A stretch of DNA of 64,000 nucleotides. Origin: Promerops cafer. Lineage: Eukaryota > Chordata > Aves > Passeriformes > Nectariniidae. The stretch lies in assembly GCA_013398275.1 (NCBI GenBank), contig VZSE01008779.1:1-64000 (forward strand), written 5' to 3'. Shown in pieces: positions 8,969 to 21,818 of this stretch. Position numbers and translations under genes: made by a program. The notes beneath the pieces are model-generated. The model worked only from the letters and a program-made list of their open reading frames with translations, was not told the origin of the DNA and ran no database searches. Position 1 is the first letter of the stretch; every line of letters starts with the position of its first letter.

Positions 8969-10970
8969 TAATTTATTTCTGGTGATTAATAATTCAGGAC
9001 TGCTGAAGAGGGTTCTTGGTTGGTTTCCATCTGGGAAAACATGGGTCGAGTAGGAGATAGTCAGTCCTGGCAACAATCACCATCCCTGTTGGTAAAAGTG
9101 TCCATGCCCCTTCCTAAATATTGGCTAAATTCTGGCTTTTTTCTTGCCTCTGAGTCTCAGATTGGTTCTTGGCACTTTAAAGGTCATATAATAAAGGATC
9201 TATAGAAGAGTTGCAGCCTACCTGGATTTCAGAGCATATTTTATTTGCATTGGCTGGGCTTCTCCTGTTTGAATTTTGCCCAGGATTACCAGAACAGGTG
9301 AGCCAGGAAGATTCTCCATGTGCAGCTATTCCCTGTCACTAGCTGGCAGTGTCTATCCACTCTGGGCTCCAGGGAATGGGGGAAAGGGTACTGCTCTGAC
9401 ACAACAAATAACCATTTGTGGGGGGAAAACAACAACAAAAAAGGCAGATCTGGCTTTCCTTTGCCTTTGTGTTTAAAGCTGAATGAAGCACCAAGAGGGA
9501 TTAGAAGGAGGTGATCTTTAAGGCCTATTCCAAACCAAACCACTCTACGATTCTTTGATTTATACATCCAGAAAGAAGGAATGCAATCCATTGGCAGTGG
9601 AGGGCTCAGACTTGAGCAGATGTTGCTGGAGATACTCTTCTCCTCAGCACACTGTGGCAAGAGGATAGCCCTCGTGGGTTACGGCATACGTCATGCATGT
9701 CCAGGAAGCTCTTTCCCGTTTTGAGCTTCCTGTGCTCAGATCTTCAGCATAAAATACCAACTTCATTTCCTTATTTCTGTATTTCCATCTCACAGAAGCA
9801 CCAAAGAGCAACAGGCCCAGAGCTGAGAATGGACCCAGAGCTCCAGAGCACTCCGAGGAGGAGTTGCAGTGAATTTGCAGATATTTTTGGTGCTGCAGGG
9901 GGAAGCAGTGACAAAGAATTCCTCTGAGAGAGAAGGAGCCCCCAGTTTGTGTCCTGCACCCCATGGCTGGGAGTCTGGGCTGGTCAAATGGTGCCTGTGA
10001 CAGCAGGATGGATGTGGGGACATGTCCTCTTTTTACAGAACTTTTCAAAATGTAGTTTTTTTTACCTTATCATTCTCTAAATTGTTACTGCAGAGTCTGA
10101 TAATTTCTGAAACTTTTTCATTGATGCGTCATTGAAAAATCTTAAAACAGCAGCTTGCTCTTGTCTGTCAAATTTAGTGGTTTGTGGTTTGGATGCAGAA
10201 AAAAAGATACCTCAAAGTGGTCATTTTAATGAAACCACAGACAGTGTTTGTTGTCTTCATTATGTTGCAATTTATCCTGGAGCAGGAGGCAGGGGTGTTG
10301 TGCAGTGAAAGAATAAAAACCTCCTGGGAGGGGGGTAATTACACACAGGGGGGTAATTACAGTGATTAAGTAGCTGACTGGGCCCTGCCCCCGTGCCGTG
10401 CAGTTTCTGGCTCTGCTGTGGTTACCTGGCTCCTGATAATGCATTGTTGGAGGGCTGGGACCAGGTCTCTGTTTGAAATCCATGGAAATACTTCGTGTTT
10501 CTCACTGTAAACCTCTGATCCTTCAGGAAACTTTGATTTCTGGGGCTGCTGCTCTTTTGGAGAGTGTTTTGTGACTGGAGCTGCCAGGCTCAGTCCCACA
10601 CCGAGGCAGGGAACATTTGTGTTCATTCAGAGGCGTGGGCTGGTTTGGGATTTTTTTTATGGAGAGTTGGAGTGGTCCTATGCTTATACCCAAGTCTCAG
10701 AGCTCAAAACCATAAACCAGCCACTAAAGAGATACCAAACCACTCCTGCATGATCACTTCTGCAATATATTTAAAGAAATACGATTTTCAAAAGAATAAA
10801 AATACAGGGAAGGCCAGATCCTGGGTGCTCATAGACCCCTTGAGGTTTTCTGGTTCCTCTCTTCACAGTGAGAATGAGGGTTGTGCCCTTCAGATGAATG
10901 AGAAATCTTGCATCTTAAACGTTAAGACAAATGTTTTGCAAGCTCATAATATTCTTGGAGTCCTTAATAG
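8969..10970. other. unassigned sequence with one CR1 scrap
   Basis: A short CR1 3'-end scrap lies at about 9511-9559 (plus; GATCTTTAAGGCCTATTCCA, then ACGATTCTTTGATT). A short direct duplication containing GGGGGGTAATTACA lies at 10328-10361. No gene or LTR was recognised. Confidence 0.45.
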
Positions 10971-11205
10971 CAGAATCACAGAATCATGGAATTATCCTGA
11001 AATGGATAGGACCCACAGGGATCATCCATCTGACCCTCTACCTGCACAGATATCCCAAAATCCTAAGCACTGCTGGAGCTCTGGCAGCCTTGAGGCTGTG
11101 CCCATTCCCTGGGGAGCCTGGTCAGTGCCCCAGCACCCTCTGTGGGAAGAACTTTTCCCTAAAATCCAACCTAAATTTAGCTGAACCCTCCACCTGTTCA
11201 GAAAA
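10971..11205 (-). mobile_element. CR1 LINE 3'-end fragment, older subtype
   Basis: It begins CAGAATCACAGAATCATGGA (reverse of the CR1 3' tail), followed by the GGACCCACAGGGATCATCC block. The body (GAGCTCTGGCAGCCTTGAGG; CCATTCCCTGGGGAGCCTGG) differs from the more common tails here, so it is another CR1 subfamily. It accounts for the long plus-strand open frame over this region. Confidence 0.9.
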
Positions 11206-12086
11206 CATCCCAAGAATATAAAAATTACAGGTGGTCAAATGCAGGATTCTCAAACAGATAAACAGGGATTTCACTGGAGACAGTGCAGCCTGATTTTCAA
11301 GGCAGGTTCTGCTGGATCATTGAAAAATAATCTCATTTAGGGGTTTTATTCTTATGGCTAATGTTGGTTTCAGAAATCTATAGTTCACTGCTGCATCTTT
11401 CCCAGATTTGTCTCTTAATTCACCGGCCCATGTGATGTCTCACATTTTAGACATCAGAGAGTTTTTCCGGGAATAAGGAAATATTAAAAAGTTATTTGCA
11501 GTCATTCAGTGTTCCCTCCCCTAATGGATTCTGTGGCACTCAGTGTGCACTTACCTCACTTTTATCTCTGCCCATCATCCTGGCATCGGAGTTTTTCCCA
11601 TCACAGCAAAATCTCCTTCCCTGAAATGCTGCTGGGGAGAATGGAGGGGCTGTTTGCTTTAGGAAAGAAATCCAGGAGGCCAAAGCTTAATGAGGAGCAG
11701 CAGCTGCATTTCAGAGACTCCGAGCCCACAGGCCGCACCAAGGGTCTGTGTCTGGGTCAGGATGTGATACGGGATCTCCATGGACCACGGGCACCTCCAG
11801 TGCCTGTTTTCCCAGGGGTGATGTCACACAGCCAGTGGGATGCCTGGACAATTGGTTGTGGTGCCTTCTTTGGGAGCTGCTGTTGGAGCAGTGCCAATCC
11901 CACAGGAGTTCCTCCCTTTCCTTGTCTGGGCTGCTGAAGGGTCTTCCAACATCCAGTGGATGTTCCCTGGGATACTGGGAGTGAGAGTCACACTTGGAGT
12001 GGGAACACTTTTATTGAGGCTGTAAAGGCCTGTTTTCATTACCTTTGGATCCTGGAAACACAGACTCTTTATCTATTATTCTATCA
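11206..12086. other. unassigned sequence
   Basis: No repeat or exon recognised. A 142-codon frame at 11509-11937 has low-complexity Ser/Pro/Gly/Trp content and no splice or domain support. Confidence 0.4.
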
Positions 12087-12345
12087 AGGATTCCTGGAAT
12101 GGGTTGGGTGGGAAGGAACCTTAAAGCCCATTCAGCACCACCATGGGCAGGGACATCTTCCACCGTCCCAGGGTGCTCCAAGTCCTGCCCAGCCTAGCCT
12201 TGGATACTTCCAGGGATCCAGGGGCAGCCACAGCTGCTCTGAGAATTCCATCCCAGCCCCTCAACACCCTCACAGGGAAGGATTTTTTTCTTGGCATCTA
12301 TTCTAAACCTACTTACTTCAGTTTGAAACCATTCCATGTTCTCTG
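12087..12345 (-). mobile_element. CR1 LINE 3'-end fragment
   Basis: It runs from GGAATGGGTTGGGTGGGAAG through GGATCCAGGGGCAGCCACAG to the CAGTTTGAAACCATTCCATG block further inside CR1. It is somewhat longer at its internal end than most copies here. Confidence 0.9.
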
Positions 12346-13342
12346 AAACCTGAGGAACTGCAGTCTCCTGTGGAATTTATGGAGCACTTGGAGCCCATGG
12401 TTTAAAAAAGCAGTATCAGGCACTCATCAGTCTCTGCCTGTGTCTCCAATGTCCATGTATTTCTCCTGGTAATTTGTGAGCCTGTCCTGCCAGCAGGTGC
12501 TGTAAGCCAAGCCTATCCCATAATCTATCTTTTTCACTCAGAATACAGGCACAGCCACGCTGTGTCACTTCTCTGGGAAGAGCATCTGTGATGACAATGC
12601 CACTTGAGCTCATGTCCCCTGTTCCTCAGTCCTCTGAATCCCCCCAAAGCTGCCTCTTTAAACCAAACCCTCTGTGACCTTTCCAAGAGATCTCCAAAGT
12701 TTCCTCCCTGCCCCGAGGGTGTTGTGAAACTTAATTAATGTTTGTAAAGTGCCATGAGCTCTTTGGATGAAAGTGCTGGGGCTTATTAATATTAATAATA
12801 ACAGATGAGCCCTGGCAAGGCTCTGGTACAGTAGAATGAATTAACATGAATCAAGCAATCAACAACAACAAATCAAGCCCAGAGCCGCGGGCAGGGCATG
12901 CAGCTGGTGGGATGTGACAGCTGAGCCCCTCTCTGGTTCTTCTCAGTCACTTCCATTGGAATTCAAACGGTCTCACGTGGCCTCAAGGCAGCCACGAGTC
13001 ACCTGCTGCACAGATTTGCTTTTTCCAGTCCAGGCTTTTCATTGTCATACTCTGCGAGTCATCTTCAGCATGACCTGAGTCAACAGAGGACCTTTTGGGA
13101 GGTTCTGCAGGGCCTGGGGGCAAATTTGGCGCTGTTCCCATGGGGACATTGGCCTAAGAGAGACTTTTTCCTTCTGCAGGGTTTTCACCATGGTTCCAAC
13201 TGCATTTATCCATGATGGAGTTGTTCCTTCTCCAAAGGAATTGACTGGAAAAATAGAGGGGAAAAAAAAAAGAAATGAAGGCACAGAGACTGGATAATCT
13301 GCCAGTGCCTCCCAGTATATCCAAGGAAGAGTGGGATACACT
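12346..13342. other. unassigned sequence
   Basis: Nothing recognisable. The last 80 bases before the CR1 hold a short A run (13261-13275). Confidence 0.4.
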
Positions 13343-13655
13343 TCCAGTACCTCAAGGGGGTTACAGGGGGCTGGAGAGGAACTTTTCACAAGGACATGGA
13401 GTGGGAATAGTCTTGAGCTGAAGGTGGGAGGGTTTAAGTGAGATATTTGGGAGAAATTTGTCCCTGTGAAGGTGGTGAGGGGCTGGGCTGGAATACCCAG
13501 AGCAGCTGTGGGTGGATCCCTGGAAGTGTCCAAGGCCAGGTTGGAGCACCTTGGGACAGTGGGAGGTGTCCCTGCACGTGGCAGGGGTGGCACTGGATGG
13601 GATTTAGGTCCCTTCCCACCCAATGCATTCCACGATCCCATAGTTCTATATGGGC
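13343..13655 (+). mobile_element. CR1 LINE 3'-end fragment
   Basis: It starts in the CR1 block reading ACTTCCAGTACCTCAAGGGG, then GGCTGGAGAGGAACTTTTCA. It continues through TTTGTCCCTGTGAAGGTGG and ends with the 3' tail CCCACCCAATGCATTCCACG. At about 310 bp it is one of the longer tails in the window. Confidence 0.9.
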
Positions 13656-14731
13656 TATGTCAAGTATTTCTGTCCTAAACCACATCATTCCAGCTGCTGT
13701 GCCCTCCTTTCCTGGCACAGGAGTGTGGAAGAGCCCAAATGGAGCAGACATGGGCTCCAAGGATTTCACTCTCATCCATTGATGTCACACAGTCCAAAAC
13801 AGCTGCTCCAGACCTGCACAATCTGATTTTCTTGTCAGTCCCCTCTCCCTTCACTCAGCAAAATGCAGCAAGGCAAGAGAAATTCATGTGTATAAATTAC
13901 AGAGTGAAAAGATGCCATAACCTCTAAATCACAATAAAAATCTGCTACACAGTAAAAGAAATGAGGAAGCCTCAGGGCAATTTCCCTCGGAAAAATGGAT
14001 GGAAAGAAATATCTGTATTTTCTTGGATTATTGAGCACAAAGTTGGGCTATTTAGGAAAGCATATTAATGATCTATGGAAGGGACTTGGAAGATTTTCAC
14101 TGTTCCTGTCTCAAAGAGCAATTGGAATCATGTAATTTCTGTGGCTCAGGATGGAGAGATTCATGCCATGGAAAATGCTGAAATTTCAGGAGAAAACTTC
14201 ACATGCTGTTGGAGCAAGTTTGAATTTTTTTACTGAATGTGACCACAAGATATTCTCTCCTTGGATTTGTATGGCTGTGTGAGAGGAAAAGGGATCCATG
14301 GAGGGAGGGGCTGTGTGGATTCAGCCTTTCCAAGTGTTGTCCTGAATTTCCGAGGCCTGCTCACTGAATTTCTATGTCCAGCCTGGGATCTGGCAGCCTC
14401 ATAGGAGAACTGTTGGATTTATTTCATCCTGGAAACTTTTGCTTCACTCTGTTAAAGCAAATCTTTGCTTTAACACTCTTGGAATTTGGCAGCTGACCCC
14501 TCTTTAATTAAGATAACTTGTATATGGAGTGAAGCTCTACAATGGGTGAACAAGTCCTCTTAACCTTCCTGCCTCTTCTCTTCCCAAACTGTTTCTACCA
14601 GCCCTGGATTTGTAGTTATGGACATCACAGATTTCCTTTGAAAAGGCTGATTTTTTTATGCCATTGGCCCATTTTTCATGTTTTTTTCCAGTGTGATCAT
14701 GCAAAACCAACCATCGACCTGGGCGCACTCC
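13656..14731. other. unassigned sequence
   Basis: No gene, LTR or CR1 recognised. Confidence 0.4.
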
Positions 14732-15096
<365 letters not shown>

Positions 15097-17545
15097 GAAA
15101 TGCAGTCATTGTCCTCCTTTCCTGGCCATCCTTTAAGCTGCCAGATGCTTTGGAAGTTAAAGTGCCCAACAAATTCACCCCCACTCTTTTGCTTTGATCA
15201 TTCCTTGTTCCAATTCTTCCTCTGGAGGACAGGATTTCACACCACAGAGCACCAGTCCTTCCCTGCAGCATTTTCCCTTGGGGAATAATTTGGCTGTTGT
15301 CATGCTGAGTCATTTATTTAATGAGACAGGGCAAGCCCTGAGTGAATGCTTTTCACCACAACTGATTAGAAATAGAGTCCCTGAAGTGGTGTGGGGAGAC
15401 ATTCAAAGACATTAAACCTGTAATTATGGTCGTGGCCAGGATTTCACACCACACACCACTGGTAAAATGTGCATGTTTTCATTCAATACAATTTCCAGGA
15501 TTTTTTTGGAGTCCACCTTTGCTATAATAACCCACTGAGTTATTTCCACAGCCTGATTTCATCTCCTCTGTCTATGCCCCAATATCCGTGGAGTTTGTTG
15601 TCATTTGATTCAGTCCCTTTTTGCTGTATTAAACTGCTTTGTATTAAACTTTGCTGCATAAAAGTCCTTTTTTTTTTTTCCTGTAGCAACAGCCCAGTCA
15701 CTTGGTAAGGTTCTTGTTTGTATTGCTTTTAATTCCCACTGAGAACATTAAATCCCGAAATCTCAGATTCCACTCCCCCTCCATCCCCAAGTAGCCCAGT
15801 GAACTCCAATGTTTACGAGTTTAAGAAATTATTGTGGCTTGCAAAGACATTGCTGTTACTTTAAACAATTCTGCCCGACAGAGATTAGCTTTTAGCAACA
15901 TCATATTGAGGATAATCAGGATGATTACATGAATATCCAGTGTTTTCTACATGAATATTAAACAGCCTCAACTTCAGGAAAGGCTCTTCCACTGCATTTT
16001 TTTGGCAAACTGCTTTTTTTTCTCAATTTCTGACACTGTGAAATGAGGGAGAAAAAATGAAGTGGGCTGAGAAGCATATGAAGTTGGAAACATATCCCTG
16101 TCCTTCAGTTTTGTGGCAAATAATTGGGCCCTGCAGGAACTGGCTGTGGAGCTGCTCTCTTGGCCGAGCACTCAGTGCTGGCTGGGTTTTCCAGCTGCCT
16201 CCCAGCAGTGGATCTTGGCAGGAGCCCTGAGGACTGACACCCAGAGGAGGAAGAAAGGGGGACTCAGATCATCCAGAGTTCAGTGGGACTATCCCCATGG
16301 GGGAAAAAAATCCAAATATTTTCAAAAATTCCCTTTAGGAGGGGGAATTCCCTGCAAGGATTCTGTTGTCCAGGACTGGGCACCTGTCACTTACTTGCTT
16401 TTCAACTTTATATGATTAATTTTGCTCTATTTCCACGTGTATAATTATATGGCATTGTAAACATGTGGGGGTCCTTGGGTTTGGGGTTTACTGGGTTCAA
16501 ATTCAGCTGGAAATTTTGCAGGGAAATCTTTCCCAAGTCCTCAGCAATTTAAGAGCAGAGATCTCTGTTATGTGGTGTTGCTGCACAGGGCTGGATGCTC
16601 CATATGGAGGTCAAAGGGCTCAACCAAAAAGACAGCTCACTAATTTTAGGGACAGAGGACTACACTTGACTGTTCTGGGCTAAACTTAGGTGTATTGTAG
16701 CATTTGCATTCCCTTCCTTGAACTTAAACTCTGCTGAATCTCTAGGGTTGGAAAAGACCTCCAAGATCAAGTCGAAGCTTTGGCTGAATCTCACTTTTTT
16801 CCATCGATTTGTCCAAGGGTAATAACATTGCAGTCTCTCCTCTGCACAGCTGTTCCTGGTGGAAGGACTTTCAGTGGACCCAAACTTCAGGAGAATTCAG
16901 GCTTTTTAATGCTCAAATTATGTTTGAAGATTGAAATGAGGCTCTAGAGGAGCATCTTTATGTTGTTATGTTGTTAAAAGCAGAAAATCCTCTGTAATCA
17001 CCCATTTTCCTCACCCAACTTGAGGCTCCACTGGTTAAACCCAAAATGCAGCATTCCAGTTTAATGCTGAGCATTATAATAAATGGAGGATGTTGTTCCA
17101 CATTCCAGCACTTTTACAAACCTCTTGCCATGCATTTCTTCCATATTTTCAAATAACAACACCCAATTAAGCACTTGAATCAGTGCTGCCCTCAGCAGAG
17201 ATGTAATTAAGCAGGTGTTTAAATCCCTTGTTAAATTAGTCTCTTATATTTTTCTTTCCTAATCTCCCATTACTATTCCTGTGCAGGAAAATAATGGGAA
17301 AACAAATGAATCCTGAAGCTCTGTCTCCAAGCTTGTAGGGGTCAAACTGTATCAGCCATGCAAAGAAGATCAGTGGGATCTAATCATATTTGGAGGGGGA
17401 AAAAGAGCTTTAAAGAAGAGGCGGTGGATAACAGTAGTGAAAGGCAAAACATTGCTTCCCTGGGAAGGGAAAAAAGTTAAATGAAATAAAAATCCACTTC
17501 CAGAAGGACATTATGTGGCACTTTTCCCAAGTAATGGCTCGACTA

Positions 17546-17579
17546 CTGTAATTTTGAATGCTCACAAAATGCATCTGTG
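17546..17579. repeat. 34-bp sequence shared with 21264-21298 (copy 1)
   Basis: CTGTA, then ATTTTGAATGCTCACAAAAT, then GCATCTGTG. The second copy has one extra A and one C for T. Flanking sequence does not match. Confidence 0.8.
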
Positions 17580-17997
17580 GCCCAGCCATAAAGAGAATAG
17601 GGAAACAAAGAGGTTGCTAATTCAATTACAGATGTTAGAGATCAAACTCTCTGCTATTCATCCAAATGAAAATTTACACTAAATAACATTCTCATGAATT
17701 GGCTCAGCAGCTTAATGGACTAAAACTCTCACCACTAACAGATTGCCCAGGCTCAGAGAGGTCCTGAAAATTGTTCCTCTGGTGGACACCTTTAACGATG
17801 CCTCCTTTACGGGATAAATGGAATAAAGTCACATCATCACTTTTACTGTTCTCTTAGCTGAGAGATGAACCCAAGAGTTTCTGTGGAAAGTTTGTTCCTG
17901 TCATGGTTATGGCCAGAGCAGGAGATTCAGGGTCTTACAGAGGTCCCAAATTTTGGACTACTTGCCAGGCATGTCTTAAACCAAATCTGCAGATTGG

Positions 17998-18105
17998 ACC
18001 TCAATATATAATTTTATATTTTTATATTATATATAAATAAAGTTAATGACACAAGTATATTATATTTTATAAAAATATAAATAGTTATATAAATAGTTTT
18101 TTAAA
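17998..18105. repeat. AT-rich low-complexity tract
   Basis: Almost only A and T, with TATAA/ATATT runs. No ordered unit. Confidence 0.8.
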
Positions 18106-18489
18106 AGAGACAAAATATCTCATGAAATCTCAGGACCCCTGATAAATGTTGTGTGAGATGATGCTGGAGCAGCTCTGCTGCTGCTGCTGGGAAAAAGTAA
18201 TCAAAAGTTGAGCCAAGAAGGCATTTTCAGGTGTTTTAAAGATTCAATTTCTCTTGTGCTAGTTAAACTTTGTTCAGATGGATTTGGTTTGGTAGCAAAG
18301 GGGCTCAGATTTCAAATTGGTATAAAAATTATCCCCTGCATGAGGTTGGTTGGCTCAAAAACCGAGACTTGTCAATTGGTAGAGCATTTACCCTGATTTT
18401 TGCACAACTTCCAGGATAATTTGAATGGGATCAATTTCTCCATGGGTTTCTCTGTCCCTGTGACATCCAGTGCTTGTAGTCACCTAAAG

Positions 18490-18905
18490 ACCTTTCAAAA
18501 ATCTGGTTTTGGACTTTTGTGTCCCCAGGAAGTGACCAGGGGAGCTCTTTGGAGGTTCTTTGGCCTCTTCAGCCATGAGAAGAGAAAGATAAAGGTGCCT
18601 TTATCATCCTGGTCCCTGATGGGAGGGAGTTGGAATTGTGGATCCAGGCTCTCCTGAGTCATTCTCAGCCACAGGGCAAGAGGGTGAAGATTGAAATGAA
18701 GGAAATTCCATTTAACATAATTAAAAGTTCTCCATTCTGAGAGAGGCTGAACCCTGGAATACATTTCCTAGAGAGGCTGTGGACTCTCCATCCATGGAGA
18801 TACTCAACATGTCGTGGACGTGGGCATGGGCAGCTTGTCCCAGCTGAGCTTTGGATGGAGGATTTCCAGAGGAGGATTTCGATTCCACTTCCAACCCACA
18901 ACTGG
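18490..18905 (+). mobile_element. old, degraded CR1 LINE fragment
   Basis: Recognisable CR1 blocks in order include TCCTAGAGAGGCTGTGGACT, CTCCATCCATGGAGATACTC, CCAGAGGAGGATTTCGATTC and CTTCCAACCC. Divergence is clearly greater than in the other copies, and the upstream limit is uncertain. Confidence 0.6.
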
Positions 18906-19349
18906 TCTGTGCCTCTGAGATTTAAGAACCAAATCCATTGGGAAAGGCAATAAATGTCCCAAATTTTGAAATAGCTTTGAAAAGTGAGAGTCAAGCTCCA
19001 AAATCAGTTACAATTCTGAGAGTGGGAGTGATGTAAAACCCAGGAAAAAAAACTGTGGTTTTGTTTCATTCACCCTTCAAAAAGTTACATATCAATGTGT
19101 GGTTCTGGTGCTTGATATGAAACACCTCAAACCTTTTTTTATATGTTTTTAAATTCTCCAAATTCTTCCATTTGTGCAGCTATGAATTAACACTCAAAAT
19201 AGCCTCAATTCTTTTGGGTAAATTTTGAATCCTAAATGAAGCAGCAAATAACACTTTTCTGCTTAATCCCATGATTATTAAATATAGGGTGTGAAAACGC
19301 TATTGATGAAGTTCTTTGCTTAAAAGGTTACTTTCCTAAAAATAAAAAG

Positions 19350-19380
19350 GAGCCCAGGCACGTTTGCTGTGCCGGGGCTC
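19350..19380. other. GC-rich hairpin
   Basis: GAGCCCAGGCAC (19350-19361) and GTGCCGGGGCTC (19369-19380) pair at 11 of 12 positions around a 7-base loop. No U run follows on the plus strand. Function unknown. Confidence 0.6.
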
Positions 19381-19715
19381 ATTTCCTCTGCCTACCAGGG
19401 ACAAAAAGCTGCGTTTAAAGGTCATCGGCTCTTTTGTATGTTAATAAACAATTAGTGTGGCTGGGGGGAGAGCGGCATCAGCTCCTTCAGAAAGGGTTCT
19501 TGAGCAAATTAGCCATTCCTGACAGGTCCGGGATAGTGGGATGAACATCTCCTGGATGACTTCTCAGCCTGCAAAAATACTGCTGTTTAATCAGCTCTGG
19601 CTAACAATTATTTTTCTCCTTGACAAGCGCCTTCTGGGAGCCAGTCCCCCCTCTTCCCCGAGATTATTATTTTTATTATTGTAACGTTTTACAGCTGATA
19701 AGGAAAAAGCATTTA

Positions 19716-19740
19716 GAAAAAGGCAATAACTGCCTTTTTC
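19716..19740. other. perfect 10-bp hairpin
   Basis: GAAAAAGGCA and TGCCTTTTTC flank a 5-base loop. It lies in the same GC-richer stretch as the hairpin at 19350. Function unknown. Confidence 0.6.
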
Positions 19741-21263
19741 CTTGCAGGCAGCTCTGCTGTTGTATGCAGATGAGATTTATGTGCCGGGAATCCGAATGGG
19801 ACGTTCCTCAGACGTTGGATCGCAGCGCTGGCAGGGGAGTTTCACACATCGCTGTGGGGGCAGTGCCCCCCTCACCCCGCTCTGCTCCACACAAACCCTG
19901 AGCATCTGCTCTGCGTGAGGCAGCGAAACTGCTGTGATCGTGGCCGGGAGCCCCTCGCTTGCCAAAGGCCAGACAGCACAAGTTCAATAGCCCACAAAAG
20001 CCTCACTCTCCCTGTTCCCAAACTGCTCAGGAACATCTGCAGCCAGGCAATCCATTTATTTATTCATTCCTAATCACTGGAAAACACTGTTTAGGCTTCT
20101 CAGAATGACTTTCACCTGCCCTGGTGATTTATTTGATTTTCCTGTTGGTTCTGCCTGGCATTTTTTTGGATGCCAAGGGATATTCTCCTGCTAAGTTTCC
20201 AAAATAGAGAAATACTGAGTGGGGATTATTATTATTATTATTTTTTAATGGCAGAAGAGCTGCTGCTGCTGCAGGTGAAGAGGCTGGCAGAGAAAGGAGC
20301 CTGTGGAAAGCAGGGAGGCTCCAAGGATGTTCTTCCCCTGCCTACAGTCAGGTTCCTTGTCAGGGTAGCGCTGGGACAGGGGAGGGGTAGGATACCCAGG
20401 TAAATCAGTAATCAGGAAATCAGTAATAAATAAATCAACAATCAGGAAATCAGCTTTGTCCCTGTGTCCTCCCTGCCCTGTCCCCAGGTTTGCTCCATTC
20501 TGCTGCAGATTTTCAGCCTGGAAATCTCAGGAGTTTTACCCAGCCCATCATTTCTCCCAGTTTTAGGAATCCCTCCAGGGCTGAACAAGGTGCAGGGAGG
20601 TTTTGTCCTGGATGGGAGGTGAGCCTTGGATGTTGTAATTCCCAGCAGGAGAGCAGGAGTGCCCTGCAGCTGGAGAGAGTGGAGCGACTCCTGCTGCCCG
20701 CGGGACACCTCAGACCCAGCAGGAAAAGGCACTGAAGCCACCGGGGGAAGGGATGGGGCAGAAAAGTTGCACCAGTTCAGGTGAATGTGAACATTGGCAT
20801 TTTCCAGGCATAGAAATTCCCCTTGGAGTCACGGAGATGATTCCTGCCAGTCCAGCACTCACTGCACTGCAAACACAGCTCAAGGCAAACACTGGCAGTA
20901 ATTATCCCTATCTTTTGGATAGTTTCCTATCTCCACCTTGATGCAGCCCCTTCGGTCAAAAAAAATACTTGGGTATTTCAGATCAGCACCTCGTGTCTGG
21001 GGGACATGCTGGAACAGCTCCAAAGCAACATCTCAAAGGGCTTTTGCTACTTCTGCTATGCTGAATATTCAGTTTACATTTGTGTGTGGATGGTGCAGGG
21101 GTCTGATTCCTCTTGCTTTTGTTTGTTTGTTTTTAATTAACTACTTTGTTGTTTCTGGCACCCAGAGCAATCAAGCAATGGCAGTTTGAGACCATTTGGT
21201 GAGCAGATACAGCCCCACACAAACACGAAGCAAGGTAACAAATGTCCATTCCTTGGGCAAGGT

Positions 21264-21298
21264 CTGTAAATTTTGAATGCTCACAAAATGCATCCGTG
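21264..21298. repeat. 35-bp sequence shared with 17546-17579 (copy 2)
   Basis: The same core (TTTTGAATGCTCACAAAATG) and same order as copy 1, one base longer. It may be an exapted or very old repeat, or chance retention of a duplicated regulatory motif. Confidence 0.8.
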
Positions 21299-21590
21299 CC
21301 ATCCGTGAGAGCCCTGCTTTGCACACAGGGTGGGATAAAAACCATGAAAAGGGAGAAATCACTAGGGAAAGGGTGGAAGAGTCCCTCAGTAAACAGCTCT
21401 TTCTGCATTAATTAACTTAGTCAATGTGATATGGAAGGAATACAGAGGAACTGTTCTCAATGCCAAAAGAACTTTCCAAAAATCCTCATAATAAAGTTTG
21501 GATTTAGATTTTGTTTATAAATGGGTGTTAACGAATTAACACCAAGGGAGCAGGGTACTGGGTTTGGTTCTTGGGACTGATGAAAGTTGG

Positions 21591-21818
21591 CACAGGAAGA
21601 TTTAGTTTGGATACTGGAGAAAAATTTGTCCCTGTGAGGATGGGGAGGGGCTGGGATGGAATTCCCAGAGCAGCTGTGGCTGCCCCTGGATCCCTGGAAG
21701 TGTCCAAGGCCAGGCTGGAGCACTTGGAATAGTGGGAGGTGTCCCTGCCCATGGCAGGGGAGGCACTGGATGGGATTTAAGGTTCTTCCAACTCAAAGCA
21801 TTCCATGATTCTCTGAAA
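21591..21818 (+). mobile_element. CR1 LINE 3'-end fragment
   Basis: It runs from AGATTTAGTTTGGATACTGG through GAATTCCCAGAGCAGCTGTG to the 3' tail AAAGCATTCCATGATTCTCT. Confidence 0.9.

Larger units (their letters stand above)
15097..18489. other. long unassigned stretch
   Basis: It contains a CR1-like scrap at about 16743-16800 (minus; TAGGGTTGGAAAAGACCTCC). An AT-rich low-complexity tract lies at 17998-18105. One copy of a 34-bp sequence shared with 21264-21298 lies at 17546-17579. Parts such as 15830-15970 and 17480-17720 look like slowly evolving non-coding sequence (balanced, homeodomain-type TAAT cores), but this is an impression only. No gene was recognised. Confidence 0.35.
18906..21590. 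other. unassigned stretch, GC-richer centre
   Basis: It holds the hairpin-bearing stretch at 19330-19980, an ATT repeat at 20226-20246 and the second copy of the shared 35-bp sequence at 21264-21298. No exon or LTR was recognised. Confidence 0.4.

Noticed and set aside
10564..11184. 206-codon plus-strand frame, the longest in the window
   Set aside because: Its second half lies in a CR1 fragment on the opposite strand and the first half has no recognisable domain. It is not a gene.
13045..13641. 198-codon minus-strand frame
   Set aside because: Most of it is the antisense of a CR1 tail, whose GC-rich body tends to stay open in several frames.
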